The position numbers were made by a program, and so were the translations under genes. Positions 7,598 through 15,540 of a stretch of DNA of 39,094 bases are shown here, piece by piece (position 1 is the stretch's first letter; every line of letters begins with the position of its first letter). Origin of the DNA: Gemmatimonadota bacterium. Its GTDB lineage: Bacteria; Gemmatimonadota; Gemmatimonadetes; Gemmatimonadales; Gemmatimonadaceae. The notes under the pieces were generated by a model. It was not told where the DNA came from and ran no database searches. It saw only the letters and a list, made by a program, of their open reading frames with translations. The stretch covers positions 1 through 39,094 of the forward strand of contig JACREJ010000105.1 of the NCBI GenBank assembly GCA_016218305.1, written 5' to 3'.

Positions 7598-9688
7598 CTA
7601 CATCGCCGTGCGCAGCCCCGGCTCGAGCACCAGCGACTGGATGAAGAACTCCATCATCCGCTGCGGATTGAGCGCGCTGTGCCCCGCGTCGGGCCCCACC
7701 TGCACCTCGAAGCTCTTGCCGGCGCGCTGGAGCGCGCGGATGAGCTGCATGGCGTTGTTGGGGTGCACGTTGTCATCGGCGGTGCCGTAGTAGATCATCA
7801 GCCGCCCCTTGAGGTTCGCGGCGTACTCCATCGCGCTCCCCTTCTTGTAGCCGGCTTCGTTCTCCTGCGGCGTGTACATGTACCGCTCGGTGTAGATCGT
7901 GTCGTAGTGGTGCCAGCTCGTCACCGCCGACTGCGCCGACGCGGCCGCGAACAGGTCGGGATAGCGCAGGATCGCCATCGCGGCGGCATAGCCGCCGTAC
8001 GAGGTGCCGAAGATGCCGATGCGTTTGGCGTCGACGTACGGAAGCGTGCCGAGGTACTTCGCGGCCGCCGCGAGGTCGTCGATCTCCGTCTCGCCAAGCT
8101 TCAGGTAGAGCGCATCGAGCGCCCGCTTGCCGAGCCCGGCCGCGCTGCGCGTGTCGAGCGTGACGACGAGGAAGCCGTACTCCGTCATTGGGGACGGCGC
8201 GGCGAAGGTCTCGCGGGCGCCGTTGGTGGCCGGGCCGTTGTAGACGGAGAAGAGCACCGGGTACTTCTTGGCCGGGTCGAAGTTCGACGGCTTGTTGATC
8301 ATGCCGAAGTGCTTCGTCACGCCGTCGCCGGCCACGTAGGTGAACTGCTCCACGGGCTTGAGTCCTGCCGCACCGAAACCAGTGAGGTCGCTCTCGGCGA
8401 TGGTGGCCACCGTCGCGCCCTTGGCATCACGCAGCACGGTCACCGGCGCCATGGCGTGCGTCTGCGCGACGTCGGTGAAGTACTTGCCGTCGGGCGAGAC
8501 GCTGACCGTGTGATGCAAGGCCGGGTCGGTGAGGCGCGTGTCCTTCTTGCCGTCGAGCCCCACGCGGTGGAGCTGCAGCTTCATGTAATTGTCGCCGCTG
8601 CGGGCGTAGTACCAGAGGAGCTTCGCCTTCTCGTCCACCTTCACGATGCCGGCGACCTCGAAGGGATGCTGCGTCAGCGTGGTGAGCAACTTTCCGGAGA
8701 GGTCGTAGAGGTAGTAGTTCTTGAACCCCGTCCGCTCCGACTCCCAGATGAAGCGCTTGCCGTCGTCGAGCCAGCGCATCGTCGGGTGGTTCTCGGTCCA
8801 ACTCGGCAGCCACTCTTCGCGCACGACCGCACGGCAGACGCCGGTGATCGGATGGCACGCGGCGAGTTCCATGATGTTCTGGCGCCGGTTGGTGCGGTGG
8901 ATCAGCAGTTCGCTGCCGTCCTTGGTCCACGAGATGCCGTAGACGTAGTGCCCGACCGCGGCGTCGGTGAAGGGCACGCCGTCGCGCACCTCGAGCCGCC
9001 GCGTCTGCTCGGTGCGGTCGTTGTAGACGTAGATGTCCACGATCGGGTTGGCGGTGCCCGCCTTCGGGTACCCCTCCGTCATCACCGATCCCTGCACCGT
9101 CGTCTGGTCGGTCTGCAGGTAGTAGTCCTTCACCGGCTTCTCGTCGAAGCGATAGTACGCGAGCTTGCTGCCGTCGGGTGACCACCACATCGCCGTGGTC
9201 TGGTCGAGCTCTTCGCCGTAGACCCAGCTGGCGGTGCCGTACTTGATGCGCAGGCTCTCACTGCCGTCGGTCGTGATCTGCCGCTCGCCCGAACCGTCCT
9301 TGGCGGCGAGCTAGAGATTGCGGTCCTTGTAGAACGCCTTGCGCGATGAGTCGGCGGTCCACGCCACCGTGGCCTGGCGGCCGCGGGCCGGACCACCGAA
9401 GCGGCGCGCATCACCGGCGTTCGCGGCGCCGGCCGGCGCGTCGCCCACCTGCTTGGTGGTGAGGTCGAAGCGCAGGCGCTTGCCGTCGCGCAGGAAATCG
9501 AAGGACTTGCCGTCGTCGGCCCACTGGGCTGCGGCCACGCCTGGCTTGATGGCTCCCTGGATCTTGGGGAGCATCTGCATGTAGCGGTCGTAGCCCGGCA
9601 TCGACTTGAGCCGGTCCTGCGCGGCGAGCGGAAGCGAGGCGGCGACGAAGAGAGCAGCGGCGACTACGCCGAACCGGTTGAGGCGCAT
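7598..9688 (-). pseudogene. S9 (prolyl oligopeptidase/DPP-IV-like) peptidase with in-frame amber codon
   Basis: One continuous frame of 697 codons broken only by a TAG at 9311-9313 (codon 126). Upstream of it: signal peptide MRLNRFGVVAAALFVAASLPLAAQ and the first propeller blades, ending KAFYKDRNL. Downstream the same frame resumes with LAAKDGSGERQITTDG, then the rest of the DPP-IV N-terminal propeller (WWSPDGSKLAYYRFDE) and the catalytic domain: nucleophile S563 in GTSYGGY, Asp in YGTADDN (638/639), His in DAGHSAL (670). The family usually has an aromatic residue in the position of the stop (a pattern like RNLYL), so a Tyr codon TAC or TAT changed to TAG is the simplest explanation. No frameshift exists. 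It may be a recent nonsense mutation, a base-call error or suppressed. It lies 62 bases downstream of the ChaN-like gene and probably in its operon. Confidence 0.85.
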
Positions 9689-9750
9689 CGTTCAGTGAGG
9701 CAAAGGGTGAAGGCAGCGACGGCGCACCGTGGGGCGCGCCGCGCGTGACG

Positions 9751-10809
9751 CTAGCGAAGGGAGATGGGCGGATTGGGCGCGGACTGCGGTGCAATCGGCG
9801 GCTTGGCGGGCGTGCCGGGTGGAACGGCCGGAGTGCCCGGCGGCACGGCGGCGGGGGCCGGCGCCTTGGGCGGCGCGGGCGGCTTCAGGGTGAAGACGAT
9901 GAAGTCGCCCTGCTTGCGGATCTTCCTGCCGTCCGCCGTGTCGAGGTTCTCAACGGGGACGAAGCTGAGCACCGCCGAGCGCGCGCTGGGCAGGCGCCGT
10001 TCGGCGCGATCCACCGTGCCCATGCCGAAATCGGAGTGGAACGCGCCATTCACGTGCACGATCACGGCGTCCGGATACTTGGCGCGGGCGCTGGCGATCG
10101 CCTCGCCCATCGTCTCGTCTTTCACGCACTGGGCGTCGTAGAAGCGCCGGACCATCGCGGCCGCTTCCTCCTTGGTGATCTTCTGGCCGTGGCCGCTCAT
10201 GTCCCCCATGGTGGCCTTGAAGCGCTCGAAGTACTTGTCCTGCGGACACTGGAGCTGGGTGGCGATGAGTGCGCGGTCGGCGGCAGGCAGCGAGTCCACG
10301 CCAGTCAGTCCCTTCCGACCGACGAGCGATGCGAGCCGGCGGGGGACGTTGGCCGCGATCACCGGCCACCCCTTGGCCTTGGCGAGTTCAACGAGCGGGC
10401 GGTAATCGGTGGCGTACTTGGGCCAGGGGCGCGACGTCTGCAGGAAGTCGGCCTCGTCGGTCCGGCCCGCGAGATAGTCGTCGAGCTTGGCCTGTGCGTC
10501 GCGTTCGAACATCTCGAGTGAGAGCACGACCTTCGCGCGGCGGCGACCGATTCCCTCGAGGGCGGCGCGCTCGAGGCGGTGCGTCCCCGGGTCGTCGTGC
10601 TGTTCACCGAGGAAGACGAGATCGCGCTGGGCGACCTCGGCGAGCATGGACTCGAAGTCGGCGAAGCGCTTCTTGCCGGACTTGTAAACCCGGTGGGGCG
10701 TGTACGACGAGACCGAGGCGACATGCCGGGCGACCGCGGTGTCAGGAGTCTGGGCGGCCTGTGCCGCAGGCACCTGCAGAGCGAAAAGTAAAAATGAGCC
10801 AATAAACAT
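9751..10809 (-). CDS. ChaN-like haem-binding-uptake family protein
   Basis: 352 residues. A hydrophobic N-terminus (MFIGSFLLFALQVPAAQA) suggests export. The ChaN/EreA-like domain shows its signature DLVFLGEQHDDPGTH (residues 63-77), followed by SLEMFERDAQ, PVIAANVPRR and VHVNGAFHSDFGMG, all typical of the family (ChaN of Campylobacter is an iron-regulated haem-binding lipoprotein; here no lipobox is seen). The C-terminal 40 residues are a Pro-rich tail with the repeated unit PPGTPA, a likely extended linker. The ATG at 10809 lies in an AT-rich stretch that also carries the promoter region of the divergent gene. Haem binding is known for one member only; for this protein the ligand is unknown. 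Confidence 0.82.
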   Translation of the reverse strand: MFIGSFLLFALQVPAAQAAQTPDTAVARHVASVSSYTPHRVYKSGKKRFADFESMLAEVAQRDLVFLGEQHDDPGTHRLERAALEGIGRRRAKVVLSLEMFERDAQAKLDDYLAGRTDEADFLQTSRPWPKYATDYRPLVELAKAKGWPVIAANVPRRLASLVGRKGLTGVDSLPAADRALIATQLQCPQDKYFERFKATMGDMSGHGQKITKEEAAAMVRRFYDAQCVKDETMGEAIASARAKYPDAVIVHVNGAFHSDFGMGTVDRAERRLPSARSAVLSFVPVENLDTADGRKIRKQGDFIVFTLKPPAPPKAPAPAAVPPGTPAVPPGTPAKPPIAPQSAPNPPISLR

Positions 10810-10875
10810 TATTATCGTCCGGTGATGATTCGTGGCCTTCGGGTGTGGCTTTTTCGCAATTTAAGAATAGATTGT

Positions 10876-10890
10876 TAAAACTAATTAGAC
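10876..10890 (+). promoter_or_regulatory. Shared 15-bp AT-rich motif, copy 1 (candidate operator)
   Basis: TAAAACTAATTAGAC, ten bases before the TTG start of the winged-helix gene and 67 bases upstream of the ChaN-like gene. It contains the perfect palindrome CTAATTAG. A 14/15 identical copy lies at 12322-12336, at the other end of the same convergent gene pair. In this GC-rich DNA such a match in two divergent control regions is unlikely to be chance, but the bound factor is unknown. Confidence 0.45.
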
Positions 10891-10899
10891 GGAGCGTCC

Positions 10900-11784
10900 T
10901 TGGATATTGACGTCGGTATCCTCCGGGCAACGGAAGATGTCGTTGACGCCCTTTCCCGCCTCGATGAGCAGGTGGCGGTATCGGCGACCGGGCTCGCGGC
11001 GCTCCTCAAACTACGCAGCGCTCAAGCTATCGTTGCTGCCAATGATCGGCCACCAGGTGAGGCGCTCGATGGCGACGCCGCCTTCGCGGCGCTGCTCGCC
11101 TGGTGGTACGCGCCGGAGGGGCGGGAGTTCATCGCCGATGACCTGCACCTGCGCGGCGCGGCCGTTGCGCTGGACGCCGCGGCGGAAATGACGCGCGCGG
11201 GGCGTGCGCTGACGCCGGGACTGCTCGAAGAGGCGATGCGCGCCGCCGATGCGGCACTTCCATGGATGCCGGATGTCTTTGCGGAGACCCTGCGCACCGC
11301 AGAGGCGGAGCAATGGCCCGCGCTGCTGACGGCCGCGGTCCTTTCCTCAGGGGAGTGCGGTCGCGTGCACGATGTCGCGGCCTCAATCGCCCGGGCGGTC
11401 GTGCCGCTGTCGGGGGGAGCCTCGGCGGACGTTTTCGTCGTCTCTGGTTCCGCGGACGATGCGGCCGGGGCGCTGCACCTGATGGCCAACGAAGCGCGCG
11501 CCGTGCGGCGACGCGTGGCGGTCTACCGCGAGGCGTGCACGCTCGCGGAGGCGCAGTGCCGAGCGTTCGGACGGGGAGGGCCGACGGCGGTTGCGCTGGC
11601 CGAGTTGCTGGAGGGCCGGCCGGCCGTCACCGTGGCGCAGGCGGCCGCGGCGCTCGAGATCTCGGCGCCCACCGCGGGAGCGGCCGTGGAGCGGCTGATG
11701 GGCGCCGGACTGCTCCGCGAGATCACCGGCCGCGGGCGCGACCGGGTCTTCGTCTATCAGCCGGCGGTGGCGATCGCCGGCTGA
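10900..11784 (+). CDS. Winged-helix protein resembling the C-terminus of Fic-family proteins, Fic motif absent
   Basis: 294 residues from a TTG start with GGAG five bases upstream. The first ~230 residues are mostly Ala-rich helices and match nothing I can name; a Fic motif HPFx(D/E)GN is not present. The last ~65 residues (from LLEGRPAVTVAQAAAALEIS to GRGRDRVFVYQP) form a clear winged helix-turn-helix: helix AQAAAALEIS, recognition-type helix APTAGAAVERLMGAG, then a wing with RGRDRVF. The same DNA-binding tail pattern is found at the C-terminus of many Fic/DOC proteins. It could be a transcription regulator derived from such a protein. The shared motif at 10876 and 12322 would be a natural binding site (inference). 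Its 3' end overlaps the convergent thioredoxin-like gene by 28 bases. Confidence 0.7.
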   Translation: MDIDVGILRATEDVVDALSRLDEQVAVSATGLAALLKLRSAQAIVAANDRPPGEALDGDAAFAALLAWWYAPEGREFIADDLHLRGAAVALDAAAEMTRAGRALTPGLLEEAMRAADAALPWMPDVFAETLRTAEAEQWPALLTAAVLSSGECGRVHDVAASIARAVVPLSGGASADVFVVSGSADDAAGALHLMANEARAVRRRVAVYREACTLAEAQCRAFGRGGPTAVALAELLEGRPAVTVAQAAAALEISAPTAGAAVERLMGAGLLREITGRGRDRVFVYQPAVAIAG

Positions 11785-12314
11785 GCGACGGCCGCGTGCT
11801 CGAGGAGGGCCACAATCTCCTCGAGGATCGTGCGGCCCTTGTCCACGGCGTACCAGCGGCGGATTTCCTTATTGCGCTCGGGCTTGTCGAGCTGCTTCCA
11901 CTCGGCGGCCACGCGCTGCTGGAGCGCCTTGGGACGCGGGCCCCACCAGCCGCGCTCCTCGAAGTCGGCGTCGAGCACGATGATGACGGGGATCGACCGC
12001 GAGGTGCCATTGGTGAGGTGCGCGTCCATCAGCTCGGGGAACGCATCGCGATTGACCGTGCGCAGCGAGAGGTTGGACGCGGTATCCGCCAGCGCGCTCA
12101 CCACCGGGACGGCGCTCTGGGAGTCGATGCACCAGTCCTCGGAGATGACGAGCAGGTGCCAGGCCCCGCCCAGCGCCTCGGCGCGGGCGAGCAGGTCGGC
12201 GGGAACGACGGCGCGATCGCGCTGCGCCTGGAACAGGGGGCCGTACTCGGCGGAGGCGGCCGCCATATCCGCAAAGGAGGCGGCGCCCGTGTAGTACTCG
12301 GAGAGGGTCTTCAT
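11757..12314 (-). CDS. Thioredoxin-fold protein with CxxS active site
   Basis: 185 residues. It looks like the thioredoxin-related family whose members read EDWCGDC or EDWCGDA near residue 60: here ISEDWCIDSQ gives Cys62-Ile-Asp-Ser65, so the resolving cysteine is replaced by serine. The cis-proline loop is SIPVIIVLD (about 107-115). No signal peptide, so it is probably cytoplasmic. A CxxS site cannot do ordinary dithiol-disulfide exchange but can form mixed disulfides, act as a monothiol reductase or isomerase, or only bind. The gene lies divergent from the M23 peptidase gene and overlaps the end of the winged-helix gene. An AT-rich motif shared with the promoter region of that gene lies eight bases upstream of its ATG. 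Confidence 0.82.
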   Translation of the reverse strand: MKTLSEYYTGAASFADMAAASAEYGPLFQAQRDRAVVPADLLARAEALGGAWHLLVISEDWCIDSQSAVPVVSALADTASNLSLRTVNRDAFPELMDAHLTNGTSRSIPVIIVLDADFEERGWWGPRPKALQQRVAAEWKQLDKPERNKEIRRWYAVDKGRTILEEIVALLEHAAVAQPAIATAG

Positions 12315-12321
12315 ATAACTA

Positions 12322-12336
12322 TAAAACTAAATAGAC
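12322..12336 (+). promoter_or_regulatory. Shared 15-bp AT-rich motif, copy 2 (candidate operator)
   Basis: TAAAACTAAATAGAC, differing at one position from the copy at 10876-10890. It lies eight bases upstream of the thioredoxin-like ATG (minus strand) and 61 bases upstream of the M23 peptidase start (plus strand), that is in a divergent control region, like copy 1. Confidence 0.45.
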
Positions 12337-12397
12337 ATACGGTAGATCGCAAGGGCCGGGCGTGACGCTGCGGGTCCAAATTCGTTAGTCAATAGAG

Positions 12398-13060
12398 ATG
12401 CGCTCAGTTCGATTCCTTCCTGCGCTGGCCCTGGTGACGGCCGCGTGCGGCCCGGCCATTCGGCCGCTCGGGCCGCACGTGCCCGTGCCGGCCCGGACGG
12501 AGGAGCTGCCGGAGCCGCCGTCGGAATCGCCGCCGCCGGAGGCCCCGCTGGCGGCGACCGACGAGGAGTACCTGCTCGAGCGCGGGCTCATGGTGCCGGT
12601 GGAGGGCGTCACTCCAGACCGGGTGCCTGACACCTACTGGCAGGCGCGGGACGGCGGCGCCCGAACCCATCAGGCGGTGGACATCCTCGCCAAGCGAGGC
12701 ACGCCGGTCCTGTCGGCGGACAGCGGGACGATCCTGCGCCTGACGAAGAGCACGCTGGGTGGCATCACGATCTACGCCACCGACCCGGCGCGTCGATTCG
12801 TCTTCTACTACGCGCACCTCGACGGGTACGCCGAGGGGCTGCGCGAAGGGAAGGCCGTCGCGCAGGGCGAAGTCATCGGGTACGTTGGCACGACGGGGAA
12901 TGCGCCGAAGAACACGCCGCACCTGCACTTTCAGGTGCTGCGGTACGTCGACGCCCGGACGTGGTGGGGCGGGCCGCCGCTGGATCCGCGTGCCTTCCTG
13001 ACGCGACCCGGGACGCGGGACGGGACCTCACGCTCGGCTGCCGCCGTGCCGAAACAGTAG
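12398..13060 (+). CDS. M23 family metallopeptidase lipoprotein
   Basis: 220 residues. Signal peptide with lipobox LVTAAC (Cys17), then a Pro/Glu-rich linker (about 18-55). The LytM-type domain follows: zinc ligands H91 and D95 in the motif HQAVD and H177 in HLHF (residues 175-178), with H140 in YYAHLDGY and the conserved GxVGxTGN segment (GYVGTTGN). All four catalytic positions are present, so it should cleave peptidoglycan cross-links or act as a hydrolase in the periplasm, anchored to a membrane. The gene precedes yhbY by 13 bases and is likely cotranscribed with it. There is no clear ribosome binding site before its ATG. Confidence 0.9.
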   Translation: MRSVRFLPALALVTAACGPAIRPLGPHVPVPARTEELPEPPSESPPPEAPLAATDEEYLLERGLMVPVEGVTPDRVPDTYWQARDGGARTHQAVDILAKRGTPVLSADSGTILRLTKSTLGGITIYATDPARRFVFYYAHLDGYAEGLREGKAVAQGEVIGYVGTTGNAPKNTPHLHFQVLRYVDARTWWGGPPLDPRAFLTRPGTRDGTSRSAAAVPKQ

Positions 13061-13073
13061 TCGAGGAGCAGTC

Positions 13074-13385
13074 ATGACGATGTCAGGTAAGATGCGCGCT
13101 GCCTTGCGCGCTGAATGCAACGGTCTCCAGGCGACGGTTCACGTCGGCAAGGAAGGGCTTACGCAGACCCTCATCCAGTCGCTTGACGATGCGCTTCGCA
13201 CGCGCGAACTGGTGAAGGTGGCGCTCAACCGCTCCGTGGACGTCAGCGCGAAGGCCGCCGCCGCCGATCTCGCCGAGGCCGTGGGAGCCGAGGTCATCCA
13301 GACAATCGGGAAGACGGCGACGCTATACCGGCAGAATCCCGAGATCGAGGGAAAGAAGGGAGATGCGCCTCCATGGCGCAGATAA
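13074..13385 (+). CDS. yhbY: YhbY family RNA-binding protein (CRM domain)
   Basis: 103 residues, nearly all one CRM (CRS1-YhbY) domain: HVGKEGLTQTLIQSLDDAL is the GxxG-type RNA-binding loop and helix, then ELVKVAL and VIQTIGKTATLYR close the domain. In E. coli YhbY associates with pre-50S ribosomal particles. AGGAG lies five bases before the ATG. The last codons run into the period-11 repeat element: the TAA stop at 13383 lies just before the left arm. Confidence 0.93.
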   Translation: MTMSGKMRAALRAECNGLQATVHVGKEGLTQTLIQSLDDALRTRELVKVALNRSVDVSAKAAAADLAEAVGAEVIQTIGKTATLYRQNPEIEGKKGDAPPWRR

Positions 13386-13390
13386 ACAAC

Positions 13391-13498
13391 AGAGACACAA
13401 CCGCGAGACAACAGAGAAGAAACAGAGAGGGCGCCGCAGCTTGCGACGCCCTCTGTTGTCTATCTGTTGTTTCTCTGTTGTCTCTCTGTTGTTTCTCT
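13391..13498. repeat. Period-11 repeat element with inverted arms and hairpin core
   Basis: Left arm: three degenerate 11-mers of type AGAGAAACAAC (13391-13423). Core: AGAGGGCG (13426-13433) pairs with CGCCCTCT (13447-13454), with an inner CGCA-GCT-TGCG stem. Right arm: four 11-mers of type GTTGTTTCTCT (13455-13498), the complement of the left arm. It joins the convergent yhbY and serine hydrolase genes and overlaps the end of the latter. The strong core hairpin flanked by long pairing arms makes a bidirectional terminator role likely. A one-armed relative lies at 26420-26463. Confidence 0.85.
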
Positions 13499-15097
13499 CT
13501 GAAACACCAGATCCCACACTCGCCCAGATCCCAGATGCATCTGGGTGGGATTCCCCTTCTTGTCTCGCGTGAACCACACGCTTCCGTAGTTCCCGCCTTC
13601 AAACGCGTCGGCATACGCCGGCACGAGCGTGAACTGCGTGCCGGGGCGGAGTTCCATGACGAGCGCGCCCTTCTCGATCTTCGCGGTCCAGGTGGCATCG
13701 ATCTCCGGCTGGTGCCAGCGGCCCGTGAATCCCTGCAGCTGCGCGTCCGTGGGCTTCCAGCGCTCGGCGGCCATGAACGTCCAGGAGAGCGTGTCACCGT
13801 CGGGCGCGATGATGCGCGCACCGGTTGGCGATCCGTCGGCCGTCGTGCTGATGCGGAGGCGCGAGGCGGCGCCGAACAGGAAATCACCGTCACGCAGTGC
13901 ACGCAGCATCGCGCCGCCGCGGAGGCGCAGCTGGCCGCGTTCGATGAAGAACTCCGAGATGTCGTGGGTGCGCTCGTCGCGGTAGAGGCCGGTCAGTCGC
14001 GCGAGGCGATTGGGATCGGCCGTCGTGGTGTCAGGCGTCGTCGGTGCCGCGAGATCCGGGATGAGCGCGTCCGCCAGTTGGCGCACGTACGATGTTGCCG
14101 GCGCGCCGGCGGCGTTACACATGACGGCGATGGACAGGCCGGCCCTGGGATAGCGGGCGAGGAAGGTGCTGTATCCGGCGGTGCTGCCGCTGTGCTGCCA
14201 CTCCGGCGTGCCCCGATACACTCCGTTGATCATGCCCATGGCGTACGGGATCTGCCGTCCGCTCGTGAGCGTTGCCCGGCTGAGCAGCGAATCGCTGACC
14301 GCGCCGAAGACGCGCGTGTCGAGCGCGTGGTTCCACGTGAGCCAGTCGCCCACGGTCGTGAGCAGGCCGCCGGGGCCGTGCACGTTCTCGAACGGCATGT
14401 TGATGCGCCAGCCACTGGCCGTGCGCGAATAGGCCTGGCCACGTCCGGGGACGACGACCGTGAAGTCGTCGCGCCAGCGCGTGTCCACCATGCCGGCCGG
14501 CCTGAAGATCCGCTCGTTGCTGAACTGGGCGAACGGCATGCCGCTCACCCGCTCGACGATCGTCGGCAGCAGCGCGAAGCCGGAGTTCGTGTACGAGTAG
14601 AAATCGCCCACGGGATAGTTGAGCGCCTGCTGCCGGACGATGATGTCGAGCAGGTCGGCCTGCGTCGTCACCCGCGTGCCGCGCGGATAGCCCTGGTCGG
14701 CCACGAGATTGCTCCACTCGCGCAGGCCGCTCGTGTGCGACACGAGGTGCCGGATGGTGATGGTGCGCCCGTACTGCGGCAGTTCGGGCACGTACTTTCG
14801 CACGTCGTCATCGAGCCGAAGCTTGCCCTCCTTCGCGAGGAGCAAGATCGCGGTCGCCGTGAACTGCTTGGCGACGGAGCCGCTCTCGAGAATGGTCTTC
14901 GCCGTGATCGGCGTGCCGCTTTCGAGGTCCGCCATGCCGTAGCCGCGCATGAGGATCGGGACCCCGTTGCGCGAGACGCCGACCGCGCAGCCCGGCGTGT
15001 GCGTGCTGTTCCACTGGGCGAAGATCCGGTCGGCCGTTGCCGTCAGGTCCTGGGCGCCGAGCGCGGCGGGCAGGAGGAGCACGAAGAGTCGCTTCAT
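13460..15097 (-). CDS. Serine hydrolase, class C beta-lactamase family
   Basis: 545 residues from ATG 15097 with a signal peptide (MKRLFVLLLPAALGAQ). The beta-lactamase/transpeptidase-like domain has SxxK as S74-V-A-K77, Y169-T-N171 (YxN) and HSGSTAG in place of KTG. Members include D-aminopeptidases, esterases and penicillin-binding-like proteins, so the substrate is open. A beta-rich C-terminal region (about 380-535) resembles the lipocalin-like extension of these proteins. The last ~12 codons (RETTERQQRNNR) are encoded by the right arm of the period-11 repeat: the natural end of the protein seems to be near DLVFQR, and the repeat supplies a new tail and stop. The frame is open upstream to 15679, but the signal peptide fixes the start. 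It follows the cupin gene after 77 bases. Confidence 0.9.
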   Translation of the reverse strand: MKRLFVLLLPAALGAQDLTATADRIFAQWNSTHTPGCAVGVSRNGVPILMRGYGMADLESGTPITAKTILESGSVAKQFTATAILLLAKEGKLRLDDDVRKYVPELPQYGRTITIRHLVSHTSGLREWSNLVADQGYPRGTRVTTQADLLDIIVRQQALNYPVGDFYSYTNSGFALLPTIVERVSGMPFAQFSNERIFRPAGMVDTRWRDDFTVVVPGRGQAYSRTASGWRINMPFENVHGPGGLLTTVGDWLTWNHALDTRVFGAVSDSLLSRATLTSGRQIPYAMGMINGVYRGTPEWQHSGSTAGYSTFLARYPRAGLSIAVMCNAAGAPATSYVRQLADALIPDLAAPTTPDTTTADPNRLARLTGLYRDERTHDISEFFIERGQLRLRGGAMLRALRDGDFLFGAASRLRISTTADGSPTGARIIAPDGDTLSWTFMAAERWKPTDAQLQGFTGRWHQPEIDATWTAKIEKGALVMELRPGTQFTLVPAYADAFEGGNYGSVWFTRDKKGNPTQMHLGSGRVWDLVFQRETTERQQRNNR

Positions 15098-15174
15098 GGC
15101 TGGGAGCGCTGGGGTAAGAGGTCGGGCCTTCCGTGACGCGAGAGACGCAGTTGATGCCGAGCGTGATGCGCCAC

Positions 15175-15540
15175 CTACAGGCGTTCTGGATTGACTACGG
15201 TGCGGTCGCCGCCGGCATTGCCGGTGTTGAGCGTGCCCGCGGGCTCGAACAACAGAATGCACACCTCCTCCGCCGCCACGGGCCGGTGCTCCACGCCGCG
15301 CGGCACGATGAGAAATTCGCCCTCGCGCAGCGCAACTGTGCGATCGCGGAACTGCATCTCGAACGACCCGCTGATCACGAGGAAGAGCTCGTCCTCCTCG
15401 TCGTGCGCGTGCCAGATGAACTCGCCCTGGAACTTGGCGAGCTTCACGTGCTGTCCGTTGAGCTCGCCCACGATGCGCGGGCTCCAGTGCTCGCGGAGCA
15501 CCGCGAGCTTCTCGGCGATGACGACCTTGTCGGGAATCAT
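15175..15540 (-). CDS. Cupin domain protein
   Basis: 121 residues from ATG 15540, whose first bases overlap the TGA of the Mo-subunit gene as ATGA (15537-15540); this overlap decides the start. A single cupin_2 barrel: first motif WHAHDEEDELFLVISGSFEM (two His plus a Glu as metal ligands), second motif GEFLIVPRGVEHRPVA with the fourth ligand His. It is probably a small metal-binding protein or sugar/aldehyde-binding enzyme. Its tight coupling to the hydroxylase subunit suggests a role in the same pathway, but the reaction cannot be inferred. Confidence 0.88.
   Translation of the reverse strand: MIPDKVVIAEKLAVLREHWSPRIVGELNGQHVKLAKFQGEFIWHAHDEEDELFLVISGSFEMQFRDRTVALREGEFLIVPRGVEHRPVAAEEVCILLFEPAGTLNTGNAGGDRTVVNPERL

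Noticed and set aside
7679-9181. 500-codon plus-strand open frame
   Set aside because: It is fully antisense to the S9 peptidase gene, which has clear domains and a triad. Its His/Arg/Val-rich composition is that of a GC-rich shadow frame.
13530-13545. 16-bp perfect palindrome CCCAGATGCATCTGGG
   Set aside because: It lies inside the serine hydrolase coding sequence and explains ordinary codons; no second copy was noticed, so an operator role is not supported.
13373-15136. 587-codon plus-strand open frame starting in the repeat element
   Set aside because: Antisense to the serine hydrolase gene, with shadow-type composition.
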